Source: Pseudogulbenkiania sp.
GTDB lineage: Bacteria; Pseudomonadota; Gammaproteobacteria; Burkholderiales; Chromobacteriaceae
Reading direction: 5' to 3'
Length of the DNA: 64,000 bases
Assembly (NCBI GenBank): GCA_018260425.1
Contig: JAGLBD010000001.1
Location: 62,001 to 126,000 of the forward strand
Position numbers and translations under genes: made by a program
Shown: in pieces, positions 9,132 to 17,907 of the stretch
Layout of the letters: every line of letters starts with the position of its first letter
How positions within the stretch are numbered: position 1 is the first letter of the stretch
The notes under the pieces: model-generated
The model's database searches: none
Told to the model about the DNA's origin: nothing
The model's input: the letters and a program-made list of their open reading frames with translations, nothing else

Positions 9132-10024
9132 CTCAGGTACAGTTTTCTATTGCGACCCCGACCTGGAATTCGCTGGAAAAGCTCAAGCGTTGTGTTGGGT
9201 CGGTGCGAGGCCAGCACGGTGTGACTCTGGAGCATCTGGTGCAGGATGGTGGTTCAAGTGATGGCACGCCGGAATGGCTTGCCGGGCTTCCGGATGTGGC
9301 TGGCGTCAGCGAGAAAGACAAGGGAATGTACGATGCCATCAACCGGGCCTGGGACCGTGGCAACGGTGAGTTTTTTTCCTGGTTGAACGCGGATGAGCAG
9401 TATTTGCCCGGGACGTTACAGAAAGTCGCGGCCTACTTTGCGGCGAACCCTGATGTAGACGTGGTCTACGGCGATGCTATCGTTGCCGATATGGAAGGGA
9501 AAGTCATCGCATTGCGACGTGAGATTCCGTTTCGGAAAGTGTATGTTGTGAATAGCTTTTTGAACACCATGTCTTGCACGCTTTTCTTTCGCCGTAAATG
9601 GGTTGAGCAAGGGCTCTTAAAATTCGACACGACGTATAGATATGCCGGTGATATGGATTTGATTCTCCGTCTGGCGGATGCCGGTGCTGTGTTTCGTAAA
9701 ATACCGGAGTATTTGTCTGTTTTTGGCGTCGATGGCACTAACCTGAGCACCCACAAAGGGATGCAGGATGAGACGGAACAACTCCAGTTAAAATTTGGAG
9801 CATTCAGCAATCCGTATGCTCGCCAGCTGGTCTTGGTTGGGCGACGCCTTGAACGGCTAGTCGCTGGCGCATACCGTGCGGGTGATATCACCTACCGTTA
9901 CGCGATTAATGAATATCCTGAATATCATGAAATCAAGGCATCAAGTATTGGTGGACGTTACAGCTTGGACGATGTGTGTGGCAAGGCAGATCACATCGTT
10001 CGTGTTTCCGGCAACCTTGGCTGA
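9128..10024 (+). CDS. Family 2 glycosyltransferase
   Basis: A 298-residue GT-A fold enzyme (WcaA/WcaE-like). QFSIATPTWNSLEKLKRCVGS opens the fold, QDGGSSDGT is the nucleotide-binding Asp block, EKDKGMYDAINRAW and FSWLNADE carry the metal-binding acidic motif. It should add one sugar to the lipid-linked EPS repeat unit at the cytoplasmic face. Donor and acceptor cannot be predicted. Coupled to the flippase by an ATGA overlap. Confidence 0.9.
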   Translation: MTQVQFSIATPTWNSLEKLKRCVGSVRGQHGVTLEHLVQDGGSSDGTPEWLAGLPDVAGVSEKDKGMYDAINRAWDRGNGEFFSWLNADEQYLPGTLQKVAAYFAANPDVDVVYGDAIVADMEGKVIALRREIPFRKVYVVNSFLNTMSCTLFFRRKWVEQGLLKFDTTYRYAGDMDLILRLADAGAVFRKIPEYLSVFGVDGTNLSTHKGMQDETEQLQLKFGAFSNPYARQLVLVGRRLERLVAGAYRAGDITYRYAINEYPEYHEIKASSIGGRYSLDDVCGKADHIVRVSGNLG

Positions 10025-10039
10025 GCAAGGACCGGACCA

Positions 10040-11200
10040 ATGAAGAACATTCTGATTATCCACCAGTCAGCCGATTTGTATGGCTCTGATAAGGTTTTAT
10101 TGGATCTTGTCCGAGAGTTGCCTCGTGCTGATATTCACCCCATTGTGGTACTTCCGGTGTCAGGGCCGCTGAGGGAGGCGCTCGCGAGTGCCGGTATTGA
10201 AACGCACATTTGCCCGGTATTGAAAATTAGCCGTTCCAGTCTGACGCCTGTGGGATTCGTCAAGCTGATCGGTGAAGTTCCCCGAGCTATCCGTCAGCTT
10301 GACCGGATCGTCAATAAACGCCGGATTAGCCTGGTTCAGTCGAATACGCTTGCCGTCATGTCTGGTGCTTTATGGTCAAGACTCAGACGTATTCCCCATT
10401 TGTGGCATGTGCACGAGATCATTGAGTCTCCTGCCCTGATTGGTAAGGTGTTTCGGCGGATTGTCCGGCTTTTTTCAACGAAAGTTGTGGCTAACTCTGA
10501 GGCTACTCAAAAGTGGTTGCTTAATTCTGAGCCAAAATTATCAATCAAATCATCTGTCATCTGGAATGGGGTGGAACTAATCGAAGTGCCGGATGATAAT
10601 GTTAAATATCAGTCGCTTAGGAATACGTATACAGAGGGTGGCGTTGCTGTTAGCTTTGGGTTAGTGGGGCGTGTCAACCGGATGAAGGGGCATGAGCTTC
10701 TTATCATGGCCGCAGAGAGCTTGGCGAAAAAAACGACCGTTCCATTTACGCTGGTGTTTGTTGGAAGCCCTCCCCCTGGGCAAGAGCATTTTCTTGATAC
10801 GTTGAAGCAAAGAATAGAAGTGTCTTCTGTGCGAGACAGAATTCATTTGCAAGGTTTCACCGCTGATGTTTGGCCTGTATGGAAGGCTCTTGATGTTGCC
10901 GTTGTCCCTTCGACAGAGCCAGAGTCTTTCGGTTTGGTGGCTATTGAGGCCATGGCGTCGGGCAAGCCAGTCATTGCGTCGGCTCACGGCGGGCTGGTAG
11001 AAGTGGTAGAGGATGGTGTTACGGGATGCTTGATTGAACCTAAGGCAGTGAGCGAATTGACTGCGAAAATGGAGCTTCTCTTGTCCGCCGAGGTTCGTGC
11101 GGAATATGGCATGCAGGGGAAGAAACGCTATCAGCGTCTTTTCTCAAAAGATGCCATGGTGGATTCATTCTTTACTATTTATGCAAATATGGGAATCTGA
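10040..11200 (+). CDS. Family 4 glycosyltransferase
   Basis: A 386-residue GT-B fold protein. The N-terminal domain has IIHQSADLYGSDKVLLDLVREL; the C-terminal Glycos_transf_1 domain has GLVGRVNRMKGHELLI and the EX7E motif in EPESFGLVAIEAMASG (about 300-315). A retaining sugar transferase of EPS assembly. From this gene on the base composition turns AT-richer than the upstream EPS genes, which suggests a separately acquired part of the cluster. Confidence 0.9.
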   Translation: MKNILIIHQSADLYGSDKVLLDLVRELPRADIHPIVVLPVSGPLREALASAGIETHICPVLKISRSSLTPVGFVKLIGEVPRAIRQLDRIVNKRRISLVQSNTLAVMSGALWSRLRRIPHLWHVHEIIESPALIGKVFRRIVRLFSTKVVANSEATQKWLLNSEPKLSIKSSVIWNGVELIEVPDDNVKYQSLRNTYTEGGVAVSFGLVGRVNRMKGHELLIMAAESLAKKTTVPFTLVFVGSPPPGQEHFLDTLKQRIEVSSVRDRIHLQGFTADVWPVWKALDVAVVPSTEPESFGLVAIEAMASGKPVIASAHGGLVEVVEDGVTGCLIEPKAVSELTAKMELLLSAEVRAEYGMQGKKRYQRLFSKDAMVDSFFTIYANMGI

Positions 11201-11242
11201 TATTTGATTGTCAGATATCGCTACTCTGTATCAAGGTTTGAT

Positions 11243-12484
11243 ATGCAAAGCATCCGCGGCAGTTTTGGTATTGGCTATGATGTATTCAAGTTTGCTATCG
11301 TATATTGTGGGGTATTAAGTGTCATAGCTGCTATGGCTTCAATGAAGTTAGACAATACAGTATTGAAGTATGGAGGGTTTTTGATTGCCGGAATGGCTTT
11401 TTTTCTTGAGGCTCTTGGGCAGTATTTCTATCCTCCTCGTGAAAAAAATGCAGAGTACCGTAGTCGATTTTTTGTTGGGATTATGGCCCTTTTGCCGTAC
11501 GTGCTCCTAGGTGGGTTTTCATTTTTGGGTAGTCTGTATGCCCGACTTTTTTTAGATATTAGAGAAACGTATCTTATTTTATCATTATCGACAGTGATAC
11601 CCATTGCTTCGTATTGGATGGCCGAGAAGACAAATCCAGAAGAAATTTTTAAATTCTTCAAATTTTATGCTTTGGGGTTTGCCGCTGTTCTCGCATTGAC
11701 GCAGTTTACAAAGCCGTTTGATGATGCGTTTGCACCGATGCATGAACGAGAATTTATTTATATACCAGCGATGCTGTTTTTGGTGGGGCAGTTAAAGAAA
11801 AAGTGGAATCGCTACTTTTTTTCTGCCTTATTGATTCTTGGCCTTGTTTTGACCAAGAAATTAACTCCGTGGTTGGTGTTGTCGGTATGCCTTGTTTTTA
11901 ATTTTCCGATTCTTCTTTCCCGCTTTATGGGTATGAAGGATGCTCTCAAGAAATGGTTGCTTGTTTTTGTTTCTGCAGTCTGTATCGGCAGCTGTGCGGC
12001 AGTGTACGTATTTGTTGTGAAGCCTTCGGGTAATTTGGTTGCCACAGGCAATAAGGATGTGCGGTTGCATCAATACGATGCGGTGTATGAAAAGATCAAG
12101 AGATCACCGGTCTACGGCGCACTCTATACTGATTCTTCTGGTGAATGGTATGTCGAGAATGGACGAGCTCGTTTGATTCCGACTCATAGTGATATGCTTG
12201 ACCTTGCCAAGCAGGGTGGCGTATTAGCGGTGCTTCTATGGTTTTCGCCGTTGTTGTTTGTGTTTTATCAGTTTTTCAAGAAGAAGCTATACAGGTTTGA
12301 CTCACGTGAAAATCAAAATATCAGGTTTTTATGTGCGGTTGTGATTAGTTTTAATGTGGTAGCTGCGGTAAACCCTCTGGTGCTTCAGCCCACGTTGGCA
12401 TTTTTTTATTGGTTAGCGATCGGCATGCTTGTTTCACTGGTCAATCGTCCTGTACGGAAGGATCATCATGAAGTCATTGCTTAA
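11243..12484 (+). CDS. Polymerase-like (Wzy/O-antigen ligase-type) membrane protein
   Basis: About 413 residues with ten or so hydrophobic segments, and a soluble loop near 270-330 that ends in PTHSDMLDLAKQGGVLAVLLW. That resembles the HSxxLxxxxxxG block of Wzy/O-antigen ligase proteins. In a Wzx/Wzy-type locus with flippase and EpsF, this is the best candidate for the EPS polymerase. Overall sequence is divergent, so the call rests on topology and context. ATG 11243 has AAGG upstream; a TTG at 11204 is the alternative. GC content is only about 35-40%, the lowest in the window. Confidence 0.7.
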   Translation: MQSIRGSFGIGYDVFKFAIVYCGVLSVIAAMASMKLDNTVLKYGGFLIAGMAFFLEALGQYFYPPREKNAEYRSRFFVGIMALLPYVLLGGFSFLGSLYARLFLDIRETYLILSLSTVIPIASYWMAEKTNPEEIFKFFKFYALGFAAVLALTQFTKPFDDAFAPMHEREFIYIPAMLFLVGQLKKKWNRYFFSALLILGLVLTKKLTPWLVLSVCLVFNFPILLSRFMGMKDALKKWLLVFVSAVCIGSCAAVYVFVVKPSGNLVATGNKDVRLHQYDAVYEKIKRSPVYGALYTDSSGEWYVENGRARLIPTHSDMLDLAKQGGVLAVLLWFSPLLFVFYQFFKKKLYRFDSRENQNIRFLCAVVISFNVVAAVNPLVLQPTLAFFYWLAIGMLVSLVNRPVRKDHHEVIA

Positions 12485-13577
12485 AGTATTCTTGCTGATT
12501 TTTTCAATTGGCATCGCAAGTGCCGGCAGTGATTATTTGACTGATTCCGGCTATTTGAAGTCTAGTGCATTTTTGAATAGTGGCATTAGAGGTGTCGGTT
12601 TTGCCGTGAGTACGTCAAAACGACCGATGAGCGATTTCCTGCCGTTGCAAACGTATAATATCAATCTGGTTCGTTATTTTATACGGGTCGAGAAATGCGC
12701 CGAGTGTGGGGGATATAGCGTTTCCAATGAGTCTTTGCAAAATGCAGATGACTATATCCGCTATGCAGGAATGAATGGGGTATGGGTAGTTCTGACCACA
12801 GATGCGGCTGGTGACGAGAGAGACGCGTTCTGGAAAAATCAGGCCTTACAGGTGAGCTATGGCAACATCTGGAAAAAGATAGCGGAGCGCTACAAAAATA
12901 ATAGTACCGTGGCGGGCTACGAGCTGATGAATGAACCTGTGCCCCCTGGGTCGACCTATCTTGTGCGTGAAAACACTTGGCTGAGCTATGTTGAGTCTCT
13001 TGGCCAAGATGTACGCGTTGTGGATCCGAATCACATTCTCTTTGTTCAGTCAGCGCCGGATACCACGCCATCCTCATTCTCGAATATGCGTCCAGTACGC
13101 TTGTCTAATGTTGTTTATTCAATGCACATGTACTATCCGATGGAGTATACCCATCAGAAGATAAGTGCAAAGTACCCGACGCCTTACAAATATCCTGGCA
13201 TTGTTAATGGTGCGATGTTAGATAAAGCGCGTCTGGAAAAAGAGCTGTCTTCTGTGGTGCAATTTGCCAAGAAAAACAATGCGCCTATTTGGGTGTCCGA
13301 GTTCAGCGCTGTAAGGTGGGCATCGGGAGGTGACGCCTACATCAAGGATCTCGTCTCTTTGTTCGAGAGCTATGGCTGGAGCTGGACATATCATGAATAC
13401 CGTGGATGGTATGGTTGGGACGCTGAAATGGCGGGAGAAAACTATATTGCCGTTCCTAGAACAGACACCAGTCCACGTATTGCCTACCTTAAGACCTATT
13501 TTTCAAAGACAAAATTCAGGGCGCCTATGAAGTATGGTGGACTGGGTAGCGCACTGGGTAGTGCACTTAAAAAATAG
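12468..13577 (+). CDS. Secreted family 5 glycoside hydrolase (cellulase-like)
   Basis: A 369-residue protein with a signal peptide cleaved near IASA-GS (residue about 19). The TIM barrel has GYELMNEPVPP, the NEP acid/base motif of GH5, and a later Glu in IWVSEFSAVRW as likely nucleophile; HMYYPMEYTHQ fits the middle conserved block. It would cut beta-glycans in the periplasm or outside. In an EPS locus it is probably a polymer-trimming or quality-control glycanase, comparable in role to PslG, although a free-standing cellulase is possible. GGAAGG precedes ATG 12468. It overlaps the polymerase gene by 17 bases. Confidence 0.88.
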   Translation: MKSLLKVFLLIFSIGIASAGSDYLTDSGYLKSSAFLNSGIRGVGFAVSTSKRPMSDFLPLQTYNINLVRYFIRVEKCAECGGYSVSNESLQNADDYIRYAGMNGVWVVLTTDAAGDERDAFWKNQALQVSYGNIWKKIAERYKNNSTVAGYELMNEPVPPGSTYLVRENTWLSYVESLGQDVRVVDPNHILFVQSAPDTTPSSFSNMRPVRLSNVVYSMHMYYPMEYTHQKISAKYPTPYKYPGIVNGAMLDKARLEKELSSVVQFAKKNNAPIWVSEFSAVRWASGGDAYIKDLVSLFESYGWSWTYHEYRGWYGWDAEMAGENYIAVPRTDTSPRIAYLKTYFSKTKFRAPMKYGGLGSALGSALKK

Positions 13578-13592
13578 CTATAGAACCTCAAC

Positions 13593-13626
13593 GTGGTGAT
13601 TTCCTAAGGCGGTCACCACTTTTTTT
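13593..13626 (+). terminator. Rho-independent terminator after the GH5 gene
   Basis: GTGGTGA (13593-13599) pairs with TCACCAC (13613-13619), followed by seven T (13620-13626). It would end transcription of the main EPS operon, leaving the next glycosyltransferase dependent on read-through or its own promoter. Confidence 0.82.
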
Positions 13627-13681
13627 GTCATGTAGATGCCGCGATGCCTGAAGCGCTGGAACACAACATAATGGAAAATAA

Positions 13682-14929
13682 ATGAAAATTGTTCATGTCG
13701 TCGGGGGAAAGCTTACAGAAGGTGCAGCACGTGGCGCATATTGGTTGCATAGAGGTTTGGTCAGTCAGGGCGTAGATTCAACAGTGCTTGTCGACTCCAA
13801 TGACAATCTTGGCATGTCTGATGTCGTGGCGATCCAATCGTCTGCCCGGTTGCGATTGAGTGGAATCCTCCGTCGGCATATTGATCATCTACCGCTTAAA
13901 TACTACAAAAAGAGTCGAGGGTTCACGTATAGCCCCAGTATTTTTGGGTATGCTCTTCATCAAGATCCTCTCATCCAGTCTGCTGATATTGTCCATCTTC
14001 ATTGGGTGAATAATGGCTTGCTCAATGTCAGGCATTTATTGAATATAAATAAGCCTATCGTCTGGACGATGCGAGATATGTGGCCAGTCACTGGCGGATG
14101 CCATTACGCTTTGGAATGTAATCGCTATAAGACCGGTTGCGGGGCATGTCCGCAACTTGGTTCTTCCTCATCAAGTGATTTGAGCCGGTTTCTGTTTCGG
14201 AGAAAACAATCGGTTTTTAACCGGGTTAATCTGGTTGGTGTGGGAATCTCGGAATGGGTCAGTCAATGCGCAAGAGAGAGTCCGCTTTGGACAGGAAAGC
14301 GCATTGAAACCATTGATAATACGGTTGATGCAAACGAGTTCATGGCAGTCGACAAGACCATTGCCAAGACCATTCTCGGAGTGCCCGCCGGCAAGAAAAT
14401 TATTCTTGTCGGTGCGTTGAACCTTGCCGATCCTTACAAGGGATTGCAGTACTTCACAGAGGCATTAACGCATATTGTGGACAAGGATAACTACCATGTC
14501 CTCTCGTTCGGGAAGGATATTTCCAGTGCCTTGGCGGCGACAGGAATTGGCTATACCGCACATGGTGTCTTGAGAGATACATTGTCGCTGAGATTGCTGT
14601 ACTCTGCCGCCGATGTCTTTGTGTCTCCTTCGAAGATGGAGGCATTTGGCAAGACGATCGTGGAGTCGATGTGTTGTGGAACACCAGTTGTTGCATTCGA
14701 TGCAACGGGACCTGCGAGTCTCATCCGGCACAAAGTCGATGGATATCTTGCTACGGCGTTCGATGCGTTGGATTTGCTACAGGGTATCCTGTGGGTGTGT
14801 CACTGCGATAATTACGAGACTGTTGCGTCGGCAGCGCGTACCGAGGCATCAGAGCGCTTCTCCCCGGCAAGAACGGCACGCCAGTACATAGCGCTATACG
14901 AGGGTTTGATGAACGAAAAAATGGCGTAA
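13682..14929 (+). CDS. Family 4 glycosyltransferase (WcaC-like)
   Basis: A 415-residue GT-B protein. N-terminal MKIVHVVGGKLTEGAARGAYWLHRGL, then a Cys-bearing segment DMWPVTGGCHYALECNRY...CGACPQL typical of colanic-acid-type WcaC relatives, and the C-terminal EX7E motif EAFGKTIVESMCCGTP. It probably adds a sugar to the EPS repeat unit. It lies 104 bases after the GH5 gene and behind a strong terminator. ATG 13682 is preceded by a weak site (GGAAAATAA). Composition is mixed between the AT-rich block and the rest. Confidence 0.88.
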   Translation: MKIVHVVGGKLTEGAARGAYWLHRGLVSQGVDSTVLVDSNDNLGMSDVVAIQSSARLRLSGILRRHIDHLPLKYYKKSRGFTYSPSIFGYALHQDPLIQSADIVHLHWVNNGLLNVRHLLNINKPIVWTMRDMWPVTGGCHYALECNRYKTGCGACPQLGSSSSSDLSRFLFRRKQSVFNRVNLVGVGISEWVSQCARESPLWTGKRIETIDNTVDANEFMAVDKTIAKTILGVPAGKKIILVGALNLADPYKGLQYFTEALTHIVDKDNYHVLSFGKDISSALAATGIGYTAHGVLRDTLSLRLLYSAADVFVSPSKMEAFGKTIVESMCCGTPVVAFDATGPASLIRHKVDGYLATAFDALDLLQGILWVCHCDNYETVASAARTEASERFSPARTARQYIALYEGLMNEKMA

Positions 14930-14945
14930 AAGCACGTTATCATCG

Positions 14946-14993
14946 TATCGGCACCCCAACGCCAATCGTGTGTTCAGTATCGGGGGGCCGATA
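14946..14993. terminator. Inverted repeat between convergent genes (possible bidirectional terminator)
   Basis: TATCGGC (14946-14952) with CCCC (14954-14957) pairs with GGGG and GCCGATA ending at 14993, with one mismatch and a 24-nt loop. It sits between the end of the glycosyltransferase and the end of the reverse-strand marR gene. No T-tract follows on either strand. Confidence 0.35.
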
Positions 14994-15010
14994 TGGAAGT
15001 CTTTACCGAA

Positions 15011-15508
15011 TTAGTCTTCTTGCGCCTGCAGCAGTTTCTTCAACAAGCGTGCCATGATCAGACGTTCTTCTTCATTCAGGGGTTCCAGTAGTTCGTCCTC
15101 TGCCTTCAGGTGGTTCACCACGGCCTCATTGATGACGTTGAGCCCTTTTTCGGTCAAGGTGACAATCACGCCACGGCGATCCTGGGGGTCGGGAGAACGA
15201 CGCACCAGGCCTGACATTTCCAGCCGGTTGATGCGGTTGGTCAGGGCCCCGGAGGAAATCAACACCATGGTCTGCAGCTGATTAGGGGAAAGCTGGAAAG
15301 GTGCACCGCAACGTCGCAGGGCAGCGAGCACATCGAATTCGCCGACATTGATGTCGTGGGTCATCAGATCCTGCAAAACCCGCCGGGTAATGAAGTACTC
15401 CATGCGCGCAAGGCGCCCGATCACTTCCGTCGAGGATGCATCGAGATCCGGGCGGACCTCCCGCCACAAGGCAACGATGCGGTCAATCTGGTCTGGCTGC
15501 TCGAACAT
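15011..15508 (-). CDS. MarR family transcriptional regulator
   Basis: A 165-residue winged-helix protein. INVGEFDVLAALRRCGAPFQLSPNQLQTMVLISSGALTNRINRLEMSGLVRRSPDPQDRRGVIVTLT covers the recognition helix and the wing with the conserved D-x-R motif (DPQDRRG). MarR proteins bind palindromes as dimers and are usually released by small phenolic or purine-related ligands. It is divergent from guaD over a 218-bp gap holding an inverted repeat at 15638-15655, so it may control guaD and itself. The ligand is unknown. Confidence 0.9.
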   Translation of the reverse strand: MFEQPDQIDRIVALWREVRPDLDASSTEVIGRLARMEYFITRRVLQDLMTHDINVGEFDVLAALRRCGAPFQLSPNQLQTMVLISSGALTNRINRLEMSGLVRRSPDPQDRRGVIVTLTEKGLNVINEAVVNHLKAEDELLEPLNEEERLIMARLLKKLLQAQED

Positions 15509-15637
15509 TTTCTTCTCTTTCCGTATGCGATGAAAGCGTCATCTTCGTGACGGCTTCCGTGGTGCCCCAGTTACGTATTTCAAGTGTAGATGCAGTACCG
15601 CTCCGGGCGCAGAGATTACCATTTTCTTATGATAATC

Positions 15638-15655
15638 TATCTTTAGGTGAAGATA
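15638..15655. promoter_or_regulatory. Inverted repeat in the marR-guaD gap (candidate MarR operator)
   Basis: TATCTT-TAGGTG-AAGATA has 6-bp arms and a 6-bp spacer, within the 16-20 bp size of MarR sites. A further AAGATA occurs at 15665-15670. It lies about 72-90 bases before the guaD start. Confidence 0.4.
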
Positions 15656-15726
15656 TTTGATATAAAGATAAAGCGGGGCGCCATGGCGTCCCGTAGTCAT
15701 GTCTGCGAGAGTCCAAAGGAGTGGTA

Positions 15727-17229
15727 ATGAAAAAGGCTGTAAGAGGTGCGATGATCACCTTCCGTAATGATCCGTTTGCCCAATCGGTCGATGACTGTCT
15801 GGTCTATCGATCCGATGCACTGATCGTCATGGAGAACGGCCGGATCATTGCCGTGGATGATGCGGACAGTTTGATGCCGACGCTGGATGACGGGGTGGAG
15901 GTGACCCATTACCGGGACGCTCTGATCATGCCGGGATTTATCGATTGCCATGCACACTTTGCCCAAACACCGATGATTGCCGCCTTTGGCGAGCAGCTCA
16001 TCGATTGGCTGCATCTCTACACCTTCCACACCGAACAGGCTTTCGACGAGTTGCCGTTGGCCCGGGAAGTTGCCAGAGTGTTTCTGGATGAGCAATTGCG
16101 CAATGGCATAACCACCTCGGCGGTATTTGGGACCGTGCATCCCGAGTCGATCGATGCCTTGTTCACCGAAGCCGCGGCACGCAATGTCCGCATGCTGGCG
16201 GGCAAGGTCTGCATGGATCGTCATGCCCCGGAGGCTTTGCTGGATACCCCTCAACGTGCCTACGACGAGTCGGAGGCGCTGATCGGACGCTGGCACGGCA
16301 AGCAGCGTCTGGAGTACGTCATTACCCCAAGGTTTGCCCCGACCTCCAGTCACGCGCAACTGGAGGCCTTGCAGGCGCTGGCTGCCAAGTATCCCGATAT
16401 GCCGATCCAGACTCATCTCTCAGAAAACCTTGCCGAAATCGCCTGGGTCGAGACCTTGTTCCCGGAGGCACGGGATTACACGGATGTGTACCAGCGCCAC
16501 GGCATGGTGAGGCCTCGTGCTATCTTCGGGCATGGTATCCATCTGTCCGAGCCGGAGCTGGCGGTATTGTCGGATAGCGGGGCATCGCTGGCGCACTGCC
16601 CGACATCGAACTTCTTCCTCGGGTCGGGGTGTTTTGATGTGCGCAGGGCAAAAGAGTCGGCACGCCCGGTTCTGACCGGCCTGGCGACCGATGTGGGGGC
16701 CGGAACCAGCTTCTCCATGCTGGTCACCATGAACGAGGCCTACAAGGCTGCCCAATTCAATGGCTATGCCTTGTCAGCGGCACATGCTTTCTATCTCGCT
16801 ACACGAGGCGGAGCGCAAGCACTGGGACTGGCCGATAAGGTCGGATCGATTCAAGTCGGCATGGATGCCGATCTGGTGGTGCTCGATCTAGCGGCAACGC
16901 CGCTGATGCGTTACCGCATGGCGCATGCTCGTGATCTGGCCGATATGATGTTCGTGCTGATGATGCTGGGCGACGACCGCTCGGTACGGGATACCTGGGT
17001 CGCCGGACAACGTTGGGAGTCAGACCTTGCGGGGCTTTTTGTCGACAATCACCATGCGGGTCCCGGCAAGCCGGTCATGAAGGGCCAGCCGTTCCGGATC
17101 CACCAAAGTGGCGAGAAAGGGCAACACGCTCCAGGAGAGCGCCGCCAAAGCCACCAGCGGCCGGTGTCCATAGCTGCCACGGGCGCTGAGGTAGGCCAGC
17201 ACCGGGACGAGAACGAACACTGCCAGTGA
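15727..17229 (+). CDS. guaD: Guanine deaminase with unusual C-terminal extension
   Basis: A 500-residue amidohydrolase; the guanine deaminase core covers residues 1 to about 430. It converts guanine to xanthine and ammonia in the cytoplasm with one zinc. Visible ligands: H75 and H77 in DCHAHFAQTP, His in QTHLSEN, FGHGIHLSEPE and the Asp in LATDVGAGTS. AAGGAG lies 6 bases before ATG 15727. Family members end near VAGQRW (residue 430, E. coli GuaD is about 440 residues); here the frame runs 70 residues further, through the antisense of the RDD gene, and the tail looks like translated antisense rather than a domain. A lost stop codon is likely. Confidence 0.92.
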   Translation: MKKAVRGAMITFRNDPFAQSVDDCLVYRSDALIVMENGRIIAVDDADSLMPTLDDGVEVTHYRDALIMPGFIDCHAHFAQTPMIAAFGEQLIDWLHLYTFHTEQAFDELPLAREVARVFLDEQLRNGITTSAVFGTVHPESIDALFTEAAARNVRMLAGKVCMDRHAPEALLDTPQRAYDESEALIGRWHGKQRLEYVITPRFAPTSSHAQLEALQALAAKYPDMPIQTHLSENLAEIAWVETLFPEARDYTDVYQRHGMVRPRAIFGHGIHLSEPELAVLSDSGASLAHCPTSNFFLGSGCFDVRRAKESARPVLTGLATDVGAGTSFSMLVTMNEAYKAAQFNGYALSAAHAFYLATRGGAQALGLADKVGSIQVGMDADLVVLDLAATPLMRYRMAHARDLADMMFVLMMLGDDRSVRDTWVAGQRWESDLAGLFVDNHHAGPGKPVMKGQPFRIHQSGEKGQHAPGERRQSHQRPVSIAATGAEVGQHRDENEHCQ

Positions 17230-17538
17230 AATAAAATAGCGCACTGCCGCCAGGCGCCATCCGGGACGTTCGCCAGCGGCGGACTCGATGCGGATGCGCC
17301 AGGCTTTCATGGCGACGGTCTGGCCGCGAGTGACCCAGGATGCGCCGAAATAGGCGAACAAGACCCCGGCCAGCGCGATGCGAAACAGCTGGTCCAGCCA
17401 GAATGACTCGCCCGCCCAGACCTTCAGCGGCGTGTACAGCGCACTGGCCAACAATAAAATGGCCGCGACCAGCAGAGCTTCATAGGCCAGACAGGCAAAT
17501 CGACGAATCAGTGAGGGTGGGGTATAGGCTTGGGTCAT
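17020..17538 (-). CDS. RDD family membrane protein
   Basis: 172 residues with the RDD pattern: an Arg near the N-terminus (LIRRFACLAYEALLVAAILLL), a second helix pair (FRIALAGVLFAYFGASWVTRGQT), the KAWRIRIE segment and the closing Asp-bearing LALHDRLAGTRMVIVD. It probably has three or four membrane helices. Function is not established; some RDD proteins are linked to ion antiport. It is the last gene of the sigma factor-DUF3619-DUF3106 module, 9 bases after DUF3106. Its last 210 coding bases are overlapped in antisense by the guaD tail. Confidence 0.88.
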   Translation of the reverse strand: MTQAYTPPSLIRRFACLAYEALLVAAILLLASALYTPLKVWAGESFWLDQLFRIALAGVLFAYFGASWVTRGQTVAMKAWRIRIESAAGERPGWRLAAVRYFISLAVFVLVPVLAYLSARGSYGHRPLVALAALSWSVLPFLATLVDPERLALHDRLAGTRMVIVDKKPRKV

Positions 17539-17547
17539 GAGGTGCAG

Positions 17548-17907
17548 TTAACGTACAGGGGTTTTAAGGCGTTCAAGCACTTTTTTTCGTTGTTCCGGGG
17601 GCAGTGACGATATCAACCGCCAGTTGCGACGGGCTCGGGCTTGTTCTGCCTCGCTCAACATGGACCAGTGTTTGAGATTGTCGTGCAGGCGTTGTCGTTG
17701 AGCGGGCGACAGTGAGTCCGCGTGACGGGCGATGGCGGCGAATCGTTCCTGATGCTCTGCCGACAGGCGCGGCCAGTCATGGGCCAACGGCGCCAACAGC
17801 ATTTGATCGCGACTCCCGAGTTGTTGCCAGGTCAATCCGCTCGCAAAGGCACACGGTGCCTGTAGCACGTACAGTACGGTGACAAGAGTTGTGGCGCGCT
17901 TAATCAT
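17548..17907 (-). CDS. DUF3106 periplasmic protein
   Basis: 119 residues with a signal peptide ending near CAFA-SG (residue about 22). The mature part consists of short repeated helical units of the type LSPAQRQRLHDNLKHWSML and LPPEQRKKVLERL, as in the DUF3106 family. The same repeated pattern of small charged helices appears in periplasmic Spy/CpxP-like sensors, so an envelope-stress role is possible but is inference. Its ATG overlaps the end of the DUF3619 gene by 8 bases. Confidence 0.82.
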   Translation of the reverse strand: MIKRATTLVTVLYVLQAPCAFASGLTWQQLGSRDQMLLAPLAHDWPRLSAEHQERFAAIARHADSLSPAQRQRLHDNLKHWSMLSEAEQARARRNWRLISSLPPEQRKKVLERLKTPVR

